A program made the translations under genes and the position numbers. Of a DNA stretch of 64,000 bases, positions 1-11,206 are shown one piece after another. The stretch is taken from contig JBAMJV010001832.1 of NCBI GenBank assembly GCA_037951105.1, positions 264,607-328,606 of the forward strand, written 5' to 3'. Numbering within the stretch: the first letter of the stretch is position 1; the number at the start of each line of letters is the position of its first letter. Source of the stretch: Echinarachnius parma. Its lineage: Eukaryota > Echinodermata > Echinoidea > Clypeasteroida > Echinarachniidae. The notes beneath the pieces were generated by a model that was not told the DNA's origin, did no database searches, and saw only the letters and a program-made list of their open reading frames with translations.

Positions 1-1041
1 GCCACTGGTCACAGCCACAGGTCGTAAATCTGTCATAACTACTGCAGTTTACTTGAGCCAATCCCATTTTTTTCTTATATGTACCAGTATACAGATTTGT
101 TATTATTACTGGAGAAAATTTGTTGCCAAAACCAAGAATTATACAAACAAAGGGCCAATTCTCGGACTGCTCGTTTCCCGGTTTGAAGGCCATAATCGCC
201 GGGAATCCCTTCTCGTCTCGGATCGGATAACAGCACTAATGAAATGTCACTTGAATTTGTCTACTGTTTCATTCTTTACACTGCATTTAACAATTACTTT
301 CTACTCTTGTGCGCAAAGTACTTTTTACATAACCTTTTTAAAATAAGTTTTTATTCAATCATGCATGACGTTATCACCACATATTTGGTATCAAACGAAA
401 GAGTATGAATTAACCTTTGATATGACATATTGCAAAAAATATAATTAATGTTTATGTAATAAAATATTGCTGGTGGAAGTTGCGTTCCGCTTTTTTATAA
501 ACACCCTGTAATGTCTAGTCCGCCAATTAATACAAATGATACAAAACAAGATTCTAATTTAATGTTTCAATTATTTTACATTTAGAAATGCACATAAAAA
601 GTACAGGTTAATATAAGCTTCATCGATGTCATATGTCATTTCACATAATTATGAATAGTTAACTTGCAAAAAGCAATAACTTCCATTTTTGTCAATGTTT
701 GATAATTGCATAAAAAAAAGTAGGATGTCATGAGCAATTAAGGGTAATTATAGTCATAGATTGAAATAGCATACGTTTTATGCTAAACTTGATCTTACAT
801 CATTTAGAATTGTTTATGTGTCATTTGTGTACATTTAAAAATATGTAATGTTCTTGCTTCAAGTATATCACATTTAAAAAAAGGATAAATCATAAGAAAA
901 TACCATTCAAAAGAAAATACAAACTGATACAGAAAATTGACTTTGTCATCATGCCAAAAGGATAAATGGCTTTAGATATTAACTAAATTAACAACATTGT
1001 TTATCATATATATTTTGTATTTGGAACCTTACTGTTTGCAG
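1..1041. other. Intronic/upstream DNA of CWF19L1
   Basis: AT-rich sequence before the first visible CWF19L1 exon, probably intron. No exon is recognised. A short TTTATAAACACCCTGTA at about 495-511 looks like the end of a mariner-type MITE of the kind seen near 33640 and 33973. Confidence 0.5.
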
Positions 1042-4000
1042 CCAAGCCCACTGGTCCCTGTTGGTTCTGCCTGGGCAGTCCTGAGGTGGAGAAACATCTG
1101 GTGGCTAGTGTAGGAGAATCCGTAAGTTATCTTCTTTCTTCACTGGATTTTCAATTTTTTTTATTTTAGACAATTATGTTTAATGTATGAAAATGAGCAA
1201 TGAAAACTGGGATATGCCTGTGTCTTCCTGATTGCTAGAATCGGTAATAATTGTTTTTTATGCCTCCGCAACGAAGTAGCCGGAGGCATTATGTTTTCGG
1301 GTTGTCCGTCCGTCCGTACGTCCCGTTCTCGTGATCGCGTTATCTCAAGAACCGATTGACGGATTCTGACCAAACTTGGTACATGTATGTATTTTGGGGA
1401 GCCAATGAACTGATTAGATTTTGGGGTCATGAGGTCAAAGGTCACAGAGCTCATTTTATATGCAAAATAAGCTCGTGATCACGTTATCTCAAGAACGGAT
1501 TGACGGATTCTGACCAAACTTGGTACATGTATGTATCTTTGGGAGCCAATGAACCGATTGGATTTTGGGGTCCTGAGGTCAAAGGTCACAGACCTCATTA
1601 TATATGCAAAAATAGCTTGTGATAGTATTATCTCAAGAACCGATTGACGGATTCTGCCCAAACTTGGTACATGTATGTATCTTGGGGAGCCGATGAACTG
1701 ATTACATTTTGGGGTCATGATGTCAAAGGTCAAAGGTCACACGGCTCATTATACATGCAAAAATGCTTGTAATTGGAAATCTCAAGAACTGAATGTCAGA
1801 TTTCAATCCAACTTGGTACCTGAATGTATCTTTTAGAGAGCTTTTGTAGTCATTATATTTTGGGGTCATGAGGTCAAAGGTCAAGGTCACAGGACTCATT
1901 TTGTAAAATTATCTCAAGAATCAGTTGACAAATAACCATCAAACTTAGTACCTATAATTTGAATTTTGGAGAGCTAATAAGCTAATAAAATGTTGGGTCA
2001 TGAGGGCAAAGGTCAAGGTCACATATATATAGCTCATAATTGTGATATGGCAAGATCCGATAGACAGATTACCATCAAAATTGAGTTGACAGAATTAATT
2101 CTGTGTATGTTAATTTGGGCTTGATATATATAAATCGCGCAATGACGGAGACATCATTTTCGACTGCGCGCAGTCGAAGATCCATCTAGTTTATTTGAGT
2201 AACTTTTTGTGGAAGAAAGTCAGTTGGATGAAGGATTTGTATATCGGTTTAAAGGGATCTAGTAACTTTGTTGATTATGTGCAAAAAGTGATAAGTGGTT
2301 GATACAATGTATTTTGTTGTTATCTGATACCATGTCCATTGGGTGTTGTGTGAAAATTTCAAGTTAAATGGACGTTATATGGCCGAGTAATGAGCAAAAA
2401 TGCAAAGTGATATTCACTAACTCATTGCACTCACTTTGTACACGGTTCTGACGATCCAGTAGTTAATTTAACAACTGAACACTTCAATCGTAAATATCTT
2501 TTTAACGAAAGGGAAATTTGAAAAACCGAAACCTGTCCAATGCTTTTTTATTGTTAATACGAATACAACAAGGTATGAGGGAACTGCTAGAATTCCAATT
2601 GGATTTTGAGGATTTGGACAATGTTACTAAGTCCCTTTAATTGTCTATGTTTGCGAAATAATATGTGAAACTTTATGAGTGAAAGGAAATAAAGGAGTGT
2701 AATTTTTTTTTTTTTTCAGGATCAAAACATGTGACACTTTCATTCAAAGTCATAGATATTTCCATAACTTGATAATGTTCACCTTTAGTTATGTCCAGAC
2801 AAAATTATTTTCAATCTCTAGCTCATACACTTGTTATGTGTTAGTGGTTGTACACCTACTCATTTGTTTATGCAAACCTTCTGCTAAGTTACATCCAGTC
2901 AAAAGATCTCTCAATACTCCAGGGAAAGTTTTGTTTGAGTGGTATACTTTCCATCAAATTGTCTATATTTAATGCCTGTTTGATCCTTGACTACAGATGA
3001 ACACTGTTATGAATTTGTGCCATTAATTTTATTTCACTTTTAACCGTCTATTTACTTTCAGTGTTACCTAGCTCTTGCCAAAGGAGGTCTCATCCCAGAC
3101 CATGTCCTAGTCCTTCCTATTGGTCACTATCAGTCATCACTGGACCTAACTGAGGTATGCGAGAGGGATATACTATTCTTTCCTTTCTAGATAGGACACT
3201 ATGTGAAAAATGGAGAAAAAAAAAGAAAAAAGGAGAAAGTACATGGAGGGGTAATTAAATGCTTTCTTTCAGCACAATAAATTAGAAATAGGAGGTGATG
3301 ACTTTATTTTAAGATTAAAATTCATCAAATTGGTTCATGATAACTAAAGTGTTAATTGTAAGCCTCTAGAACGAGTATGAGATTTTTAGTAGGATTTCAA
3401 TTATATAGATTATTGAAAACCTTGTTTTGCTTATGATAAGATACAGCTCATTGTTTATTAATTCTAAATTCTGCTCACCAAAGTAAAATTTAGGGTCTGA
3501 ATTCAGTGTCATTATTTGTTAACTCGTTCTCTTTCATTCCAATGTGTATCTTGTTCACTTGTAGGAAGTGCAAACAGAGTTGGAGCAGTACAAGACGGCT
3601 CTGCGGAAGTTCTTTCACTCCAAGGGCAAATCCTGCGTCATCTACGAAAGGAACTTTAGAACGCAGCATCTGCAGCTTCAGGTACAAAATAATGTAAATC
3701 TTATATTTACAAACTGCTTTACATCCCTGTCTTACTGGAGACATAAATGTACTTAATAGTGACTAGCGTTAAACCTTGTGATGGTCATGTTGGTAAATTT
3801 TAGGCACATCTTCAAAAGATTCTATTATGATTTTTTTTCTCAAAATAAATGTGTGCCAATTATAAGTTATCTATTTTGGTCATTGATTTTATCTGCTTTC
3901 CTATCCATTAAATCGGACAGATGTTTTCTATTCAAATTAATATGAGAATTAATTGTTATCTCCTATCTTATCTACCAGGTGATACCAGTTGAGAAGTCCA

Positions 4001-6380
4001 AAGTGGAGGACATTAAGGAGGTTTTCTTCAGGTTAGCTGAGCAGCACAAACTGGAGCTGGCTGAGATACCCAAACACACAGACCTCAGACAGGTAATGAT
4101 ACCCAAACACACAGACCTCAGACAGATAATGATACCCAAACACACAGACCTCAGACAGGTAATGATACCCAAACACACAGACCTCAGACAGGTAGTGATA
4201 CCCAAACACACAGACCTCAGACAGGTAATGATACCCAAACACACAGACCTCAGACAGGTAGTGATACCCAAACACACAGACCTCAGACAGGTAATGATAC
4301 CCAAACACACAGACCTCAGACAGGTAATGATACCCAAACACACAGACCTCAGACAGGTAGTGATACCCAAACACACAGACCTCAGACAGGTAGTGATACC
4401 CAAACACACAGACCTCAGACAGGTAATGATACCCAAACACACAGACCTCAGACAGGTAATGATACCCAAACACACAGACCTCAGACAGGTAGTGATACCC
4501 AAACACACAGACCTCAGACAGGTAGTGATACCCAAACACACAGACCTCAGACAGGTAATGATACCCAAACACACAGACCTCAGACAGGTAATGATACCCA
4601 AACACACAGACCTCAGACAGGTAATCATACCCAAACACACAGACCTCAGACAGGTAATGATACCCAAACACACAGACCTCAGACAGGTAATGATACCCAA
4701 ACACGCAGACCTCAGACAGGTAGTGATACCCAAACACGCAGACCTCAGACAGGTAATGATACCCAAACACACAGACCTCAGACAGGTAATGATACCCAAA
4801 CACACAGACCTCAGACAGGTAGTGATACCCAAACACACAGACCTCAGACAGGTAATGATACCCAAACACACAGACCTCAGACAGGTAATGATACCCAAAC
4901 ACACAGACCTCAGACAGGTAATGATACCCAAACACACAGACCTCAGACAGGTACTGATACCCAAACACACAGACCTCAGACAGGTAATGATAATTCATTT
5001 AATACCTCAAGCAGGCTGAGATACCCAAACACAAAGACCTCAGACAGGTAATGATAATTCATTTAATACCTCAAGCAGGGCTCTATGAAACAAATATTTG
5101 TTGCTTGCCCAACAGCAAAATCAACTTGCCCTAAGTGTTCAGGTATTATATGCCATTGAGCTTGTTAATATTTTTGTGTACTTATAAATCACAATTTCAC
5201 ACTTGAAATATGTTACCTAGCAAAAAATTTAAATAATAAGTCATAATTTTAATTCCAAATCTGAACAAAATGCATTATTTTCAACGAGGCAACAAAGTTA
5301 ATCCCCTGCCCAATAGGACAAGTGAATTGATTTAGTCTTGCCCTTCTATGACTTTAACTTGCCTTGGGCAAGCAGTCAATCTGCCATTTAACTTTGGCCT
5401 CACTGTTAAGTTGGCACAGGGTGGAAACTTAATTGGTGTATTTTATGGCATGCCGCAAATTTGAAATATTGAACATGTGCTTATATGAGTAGTCACCATT
5501 AGTATTATTATTATTAAAAACTCTAAAGCAAAAGAACAAAAGTAATATAACAGCAAAACACACAATTTATACAAATTGCGAGTATGCGACAGCTATAAAC
5601 AGTGCAAAGCAGACTTCTAATGATATTCATATTTCTATTTCAGATCCTTTCTGTTGGGTCCCCCTACTTCTTTGCAGAGTTTGGTGATGGTGAGAAGCTC
5701 CTTCACAAAATCAAGAGGTTCTTCCCTCTTCAGTTTGGAAGGTACAGAGGCATTCATTTATTTATCTTTCTGGTATTTCATGAATTAATTAATTTCTGCT
5801 TGTTTGGCTACCTATCGGTAAGCAAACATTTAATGTTGTGTGCCATCGTTTTTTTTATTATTTGCATCATTAGAGTATATAGAGAGAGTAATAAATACTC
5901 TGCTTATTATGTATTTTGTATTCCAAAAAAAAAAAAAAAGGATTTACTTTGTGAATGTGTGTGACAAGCAAATCAACATTGGGAATAGACCCATTTAATT
6001 TCTTTGTGGACAATAAAGAAAGTATCCTCTTGCTTGCCGTTGTTTACTGAAGTCACAATACACCTGAATCTACTTTGTTATATTATTCCTAAATGCACTA
6101 TGTTTTGGTATAAAATGCATTCACCATAGACTTTAAACAGAGTATTTTTAGGACCAGTTCTTAACGGGTTAATTTGCTATCCCAATGAAAATTTTATTAT
6201 AAATAAATTAATTAATTCTGTATTACAAATCTTGCTCCCAGGGAGGTGATGGCATCAGAGGAACTACTGAACATGCCTGAGAGAATCGACTGGAAGAACT
6301 GTAGCTCCACTAAGGAAGAGGAAATTAAGATGGCCGCCACATTCAGGGAGGCGTTTGAGCCCTTCGATTTCAACGAGTGA
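1042..6380 (+). CDS. CWF19L1: CWF19-like protein 1, C-terminal part (5' end outside window)
   Basis: Six coding exons: 1042-1121, 3062-3154, 3565-3681, 3979-4092, 5644-5741, 6242-6380; all introns are GT-AG and phases join, giving about 212 residues and a TGA at 6378-6380. The first exon reads [17 protein letters not shown] and the second [17 protein letters not shown], the signature of the HIT-like CwfJ C-terminal domain 1. The last two exons (FPLQFGREVMASE, then [12 protein letters not shown] at the end) match CwfJ C-terminal domain 2. Family knowledge: CWF19/Drn1 proteins work in the nucleus with the spliceosome and with lariat debranching. The N-terminal metallophosphoesterase-like domain must lie upstream of base 1. 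Oddity: exon 3979-4092 runs in frame into a 28-unit repeat of its own 3' end and splice donor, so the exon could be up to about 0.9 kb longer. The gene converges with CPT2. Confidence 0.95.
1255..2189 (+). mobile_element. Helentron/HINE-like non-autonomous element, family 1, copy 1
   Basis: Starts TTTTTATGCCTCCG with a small palindrome (GCCTCCG...CGGAGGC), then a GTCCGTCCGTC run, then degenerate tandem units of about 155 bp (ATCTCAAGAACCGATTGACG, CCAAACTTGGTACATGTATG, TGGGGTCATGAGGTCAAAGG). It ends with the inverted head motif GCGGAGGCAT, a hairpin (TTCGACTGCG/CGCAGTCGAA), GATCCAT and CTAG before a T. Subterminal inverted repeats, a 3' hairpin, a CTRR-type end and no TIR fit Helitron-related HINEs. 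Antisense frames reading [11 protein letters not shown] come from the tandem unit and are not genes. It lies in a CWF19L1 intron. Confidence 0.75.
2249..2640. mobile_element. TTAA-bounded MITE (piggyBac-like), copy 1
   Basis: Begins TTAAAGGGATCTAGTAAC and ends GTTACTAAGTCCCTTTAA, so ends are inverted and both borders are TTAA, the piggyBac target. An inverted second copy lies at 54042-54429. No coding capacity. It sits in a CWF19L1 intron. Confidence 0.8.
4066..5060 (+). repeat. 33-bp minisatellite of an exon end plus its splice donor
   Basis: Twenty-eight head-to-tail 33-bp units fill 4066-4989. Each encodes IPKHTDLRQ followed by two variable residues (VM 17, VV 8, IM, VI and VL once each). 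The nine-codon part is the true 3' end of the CWF19L1 exon and the next six bases (GTAATG or GTAGTG) are its 5' splice site, so 27 of 28 units keep CAG|GT. Unit order shows a higher-order period: VM VM VV VV occurs at units 7-10 and again at 11-14. A 29th unit (IPKHKDLRQ, 5021-5047) follows a duplicated 3' flank. Because 33 is a multiple of three, this frame and two antisense frames are open throughout; the antisense frames are not genes. Confidence 0.97.
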
Positions 6381-6399
6381 CCTACGCTTGTGGGCAGAC

Positions 6400-6790
6400 C
6401 GGTGTCAAGTTAAAACTGATACTGGCGCCTAGCTTCAGGGAGGCATTTTAGCTCTTCGACAATCACTGCAAGCTGGTATTGCCAGGGAGGCATTTGAGCC
6501 CTTTGAAGTCAACGAGTGAGCTACAGGCAAACTGGTGTCACTTCAAATCTGGTACTCTCGCACAAATTGTACCCTTGTACAAGTACTTCTAGGAAAACTG
6601 GTTACAAGGACATTTAATTCTAGAGTTTCTTGTACCTTGAGAGTGAGCTACATTCATGGGCAGACCAGTGTCACTGCAAAACTGGTACCTATGCAAAATG
6701 GTCCCATTGTACAAGAATTTGTAGGAAAATTGGTATCAAAGACAGTTTATTCTAGATTTCCTGGTACTCATACACTTCGATGACAGTGTT
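6400..6790 (+). repeat. Decayed copies of the last CWF19L1 exon in its 3' flank
   Basis: Downstream of the stop codon the end of the final exon recurs. At 6481-6550 the sequence again reads agggaggcatttgagccctt, then a close match to FDFNE-stop and the following 3' flank. A weaker piece lies at 6425-6450, and the 3' flank motif (gagctacattcatgggcaga) returns near 6645-6690. Copies are degenerate and shifted, so they are presumably untranslated 3' UTR or spacer. Confidence 0.75.
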
Positions 6791-7304
6791 CAGACATTGT
6801 AGCTCAAAGGTTGTGCATCTGTCTTGTGACCAGGAAGATGTCGGATCAAGCGCCAATCGGGTAATACCAATAACAGGTGTCACTGTCATATATCAAGGGG
6901 CGTGGTCTTTATAGGATGGAGTAAGGACAATTATTAACCTGTTCCCTACTAGATTTTCTGTTCCTCATTGAGTTCTCACAGGACCTACCAGGTTCCCATA
7001 AGCAGTAGGTTAATACCCATTGCACACTTCACAATCCAATTAACAACTGCATATCTCAACTAAAGCAAGCCTTAGTTGAATGTCGGATTAATACACATCA
7101 AGCTACCAGAGGATTGGCCCATTTCCACTGCATATAGCAGACATGTAGCATGGAATGGAGATATGGGCTACTGGATGTGTCTGAAAGATATGTGAGACAA
7201 TTACTCTCTGCTCTAAGGGAGTCATTTTAGATTTCAAAGATTGAGCAACTGTCTTGTGATGGCATCTGATTGTACTTTTTCACACAGATCCGTAGATGGT
7301 TACT

Positions 7305-8052
7305 TTTTTATGCCTCCGTAACGAAGTTGGCGGAGGCATTATGTTTGCGGGTTGTCCGTCCGTCCGTACGTACGTCCATCCGTCTGTCCGTATCTCAAGA
7401 ACCGATTGACGGATTCTGACCAAACTTGGTACATGTATGTATCTTGGGGAGCCAATGATCTGATTAGATTTTGGGGTCATGAGGTCAAAGGTCAAAGAGC
7501 TCATTTTATATGCAAAAATAGCTCTTGATCGCATTATCTCAAGGACCGATTGATGGATTCTGACCAAACTTGGTATATGTATGTATCTTGGAGAGCCGAT
7601 GATCTGATTAGGTTTTGGGGTCATGAGGTCAAATGTCACAGATCTCATTATATATATGCAAAAATAGCTCGTGATCGTATTATCTCAAGGACCGTTTGAC
7701 GGATTCTGACCAAACTTAGTACATGTATGTATCTTGGAGAGCCAATGATCTGAGTAGATGTTGGGGTCATGAGGTCAAAGGTCAAGGTCACAGGACTCAT
7801 GTAAAAAAAATCTCAAGAACCAGTTGACAAATAACCATCAAAACTTGGTACATATAATTTGAATTTTGGGGAGCTAATAAACTAATGAAATGTTGGGGTC
7901 ATGAGGGCAAAGGTCGTGGTCACTTATCTGATTACCATCAAAATTGAGTTGACAGAATTGACTCAGTGTATGTTAATTTGGGCTTGATATATGTAAATTG
8001 CGTAATGGCGGAGGCATCATTTTCGACTGCGCGCAGTCGAGGATCCATCTAG
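7305..8052 (+). mobile_element. Helentron/HINE-like element, family 1, copy 2
   Basis: Same layout as the copy at 1255: TTTTTATGCCTCCG head, GTCCGTCC run, about four degenerate tandem units, GCGGAGGCAT, hairpin CGACTGCGCGCAGTCG and terminal GATCCATCTAG followed by T. Flanks differ from the other copies, which sets the borders. It lies 0.9 kb beyond the CWF19L1 stop. Confidence 0.75.
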
Positions 8053-8327
8053 TATTATCTTGTTAACATGTTTCCTACTAGATTTTGCAATTACCATAGA
8101 GTTCATACAGGGCCCACCAGGTTCCCGTAGACAATGGAACATTTAAATAATACACAGCCTCTTTCAGAATGAGAAGCTCTGTCAAAAGGTGGAAACATGC
8201 TCGCATTTTGCCCAGTAAAAAATAAAAGATATTTTCAGACCGTAATAGCTTGCTAGCTGCAAGTGCATGGCCAGCCTGTATTTTTGTATTGCTTTTTCAA
8301 CTCGACAGGAGGCATTTTGACATCCCT

Positions 8328-9131
8328 TTAACCCTAATCCCATTAGGGGGGGGCCTTTTAGGCCCCCCCTTGTCATTTTTTTCGACGTGCATCTAGACCG
8401 ATTGGAATTTCACGTTCAAACTTCATGACTTTTTTCTCTCAAGTCTCCCGCATGTTTTGATGTATAATTCACCCCGATCGGACTTGTAGAACTGATTTTA
8501 GAGGTGGATAATTGCTCAGCCGTCACAATAAAATGCAATTTTTGTACAGGTTTCTATGTAATTCATATATCTGATGCCATGTAAACTCCAAATCTGTTAT
8601 AATTGTTACATTGAATCATAATTTTGATTATTGCTTTATTAGTTTAATTCATACACTTCAGAGATAAATTCTACTTAAAAAACAAAACAAAAAAAACAAA
8701 AAAACAATAAAATACATAAGAATAAAAACAATGAAATACAAAAGAAATAAGGAAATATCCTTATTTCTCGAGCTTTTCTAAAAACATGAAGATTTGAAAC
8801 TTCATATTTATCATTGAGATACTCAAAAGAAATTTTTTACAGAAAACCTGAAGAAATCCTGTAATTTCTCTTGATTTTAGATGAAAATCCCAATTTTCCC
8901 CAAATTCGTCAAAAATTTGCATATTCAAAATTTTAATTAATTATTAAAAAAAAAAATAATGCTCAATTTGTTTTAATTTTTTTAAATTCTTATTCTACTC
9001 GACTTGTTTTACGTATGTGCCAATTTTCAAGTCAATCGGTTCATTCGTTGCCGAGATTTGAGGGGGGGGCCTAAAAGGCCCCCCCCTAATGGACTCGAGT
9101 GATCAAAATAACCCAATGGGATTAGGGTTAA
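8328..9131. mobile_element. TTAA-bounded MITE with CCCTAATCCCATT ends
   Basis: Left end TTAACCCTAATCCCATTAG, right end CCCAATGGGATTAGGGTTAA. Inside the ends GGGGGGCC-TTTTAGGCCCCCC blocks mirror each other. TTAA at both borders and CCCTAA-type ends fit a piggyBac-related MITE. No gene inside. Confidence 0.8.
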
Positions 9132-9331
9132 GGAGTTTTTGATATGTAGTGGCTTGTTCCTTACCAACCAGTTCCCCTTAGGCAATCGGTTAAGAGATAT
9201 GGTATGCAATTTAGGGGTGCAACCTATTGTTGAGCACTTCTTATCTAAATGTGACCAAGGCAGTCAATTGTAAAGTTCCTATTAATTGCAAGTTAGAAAA
9301 TATGCACATTTGACCCAAACAGATTTGCGCA

Positions 9332-9747
9332 TTAAAGGGGACCACTGGGCACATAACAACACCTTACTATATGTTTTGGTACTGTTTTGTGATATCAAAT
9401 AGATACCCAACATTTTCCAAAGGGTTGTGTAATTCATAAACAAAGCAATTAATTTCCACCACTTACGGAACCACTACTATTTCCTGGTTCCTGGTTTGCG
9501 AGTGCGCCAATGCTATTCACGCGTACGTTTGTAGGCAATATAATCCCGTGCGATTCGCTTGCCGCACACGCAGTAGTCTTCGCAATTCAGACCGCATGAA
9601 CGCATGCTTTAGAATGGTGATGCGTTTTCCAATTTTTTTTTCTTTTTTCTGAAAACATATTTTTATGAACTTGTTGATGGAATGGAATACTAAAGATGTT
9701 ACCTTTCTATAATAAGAATATTAGTTTTGGGTGGTGGTACCCTTTAA
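9332..9747. mobile_element. TTAA-bounded MITE inserted in an older repeat
   Basis: Ends TTAAAGGGGACCAC and GTGGTACCCTTTAA with TTAA at both borders. It splits an older TTGCAA-rich repeat (about 9225-9331 plus 9748-9800) that is uninterrupted near 56170-56335. An inverted relative lies at 10839-11206. Confidence 0.75.
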
Positions 9748-9852
9748 GTCATTTGATCTTACTGGCAATTAATTGCAACTTACAATCAGCAGGGCCCAGC
9801 TCTAGCACAATCAGGCTTTTGTCAGCAAATCATGTTTTGCAGAAATTAGCTG

Positions 9853-10420
9853 TTAAAGGGGTATTCCGGGCCTGATAAAACCATCCGTTATTTGAATAAG
9901 CAGAATAAGAGGCATACTTGGTGAAAATTTGATCAAAATCGGACAAGAAACACGGGAGTTATACCTATTTGAACATCATGTAGTAATGAGCGATCGTTTC
10001 AAAATTGCCGCCATATGCAACATCATTGACGAGCAACTCGCCATGGCTTTAGTACATGAAAATACACTTATTTCTCATTTTCGTTGCTAAAAATTAAATT
10101 TTCTCTGCTTGTTTTCACGAATTCATAGAAGAATATCGATGGGCCAACCTCTTTGGAATGTGTAAGCTCATAAATTTGCTTTGTTATGAAGAAAATTTAA
10201 ATTTTGTAAAATTTCCATGTAGAAGTCAAAATGGCTGCAGCTCGCAAGTGACGTCACGATCGATAGCAATTGCGAACGATACTAAAAATCGGAGCAAAGT
10301 TCATCCTGTCATAACTTTTTTATTGCTCTACCGTTTTGGCTCAGATTTTCGATCATGATTCTTCATATTCACTTCATTTTATAGCAAACATCACATTTCT
10401 GGGGTGGAATTCCCCTTTAA
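9853..10420. mobile_element. TTAA-bounded MITE
   Basis: Ends TTAAAGGGGTATTCCGG and GGTGGAATTCCCCTTTAA, bordered by TTAA on both sides. A 66-codon frame inside is not recognised and is probably chance. Confidence 0.75.
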
Positions 10421-10838
10421 CTAAAGGTGAAAAGTATGTACATGTACAATCAATTTCACACGTCAGCAAAAATTGAAGTGACCATAATTATACCAAAATA
10501 CTGTCATTTTCATGATTTGTCATGCATCAAATGAAAGCTAATGAGTTATTTCAATTAGTGAGATAAATATCAATGTTGATTTTTTTATGACAAAAGCCTG
10601 ATTTGACCATAGCCAGTCAGAAATATCAATGATTAAGGTAATCCTCACATGGTAGCTGGTAAACCCATAAAGGACCCATTTATGGTGATATTTACTGCAT
10701 GGTTGCCAAATGAGTTGCAATCGATTGAAAAGTTGCAATTAATTGTAAGTCAGAACATGTGACTATGTACTGTAAAACCTCGTTATAATGAAAACCATGA
10801 ACATTACCTTGATATATCAGGGTAAAAAAACAAAAGAA

Positions 10839-11206
10839 TTAAAGGGAACCACCACCCAAAAATAATATTCTTATATATGAAAGGTAATTGTTTTGGTAGT
10901 CCATTCCACCTACAAATTCAGAAACATTGGCTTCCAGTTGAAAATAAAATAATTTGAAAACGAATCACCATACTAGCGTAAGTGTTCATGGGTCTGCACT
11001 ATGTTTTCGAACGTACGTGTAAATAGAGTAGGCACACTCGCATACAATTGGCGCATGAGGCCGTAATAGTTCCGGAAGTGTTGGTGATTAATTGTATTGT
11101 TTATGAATTACAAAACCCTTTGCAAAGTGTTGTACATCTATTTAATATCAAACACTGTTAACAAAACATGTAAGACTGTTGTCCTTTGGGTGGTGGTCCC
11201 CTTCAA
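10839..11206. mobile_element. MITE related to 9332-9747, opposite orientation
   Basis: Starts TTAAAGGGAACCACCACCC and ends GGGTGGTGGTCCCCTTCAA. The right TTAA has decayed to TTCAA. Interior words (accaaaacattacc-like, aaacccttt, ttaatatcaaa) mirror 9332-9747. Confidence 0.7.

Noticed and set aside
1161-1733. Antisense frames reading [20 protein letters not shown]
   Set aside because: They come from the tandem core of the modular elements and recur with stops at 7280 and 59943; no protein family is recognised.
3972-5019. Three overlapping long frames of 320-346 codons across 3972-5019, including antisense [11 protein letters not shown] and [11 protein letters not shown] repeats
   Set aside because: They follow from a 33-bp unit without stops in three frames. 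Only the plus frame joins a real exon.
4066-5060. Repeat array resembling a CRISPR
   Set aside because: Units are contiguous with no spacers, coding in frame, in a eukaryotic exon-intron context.
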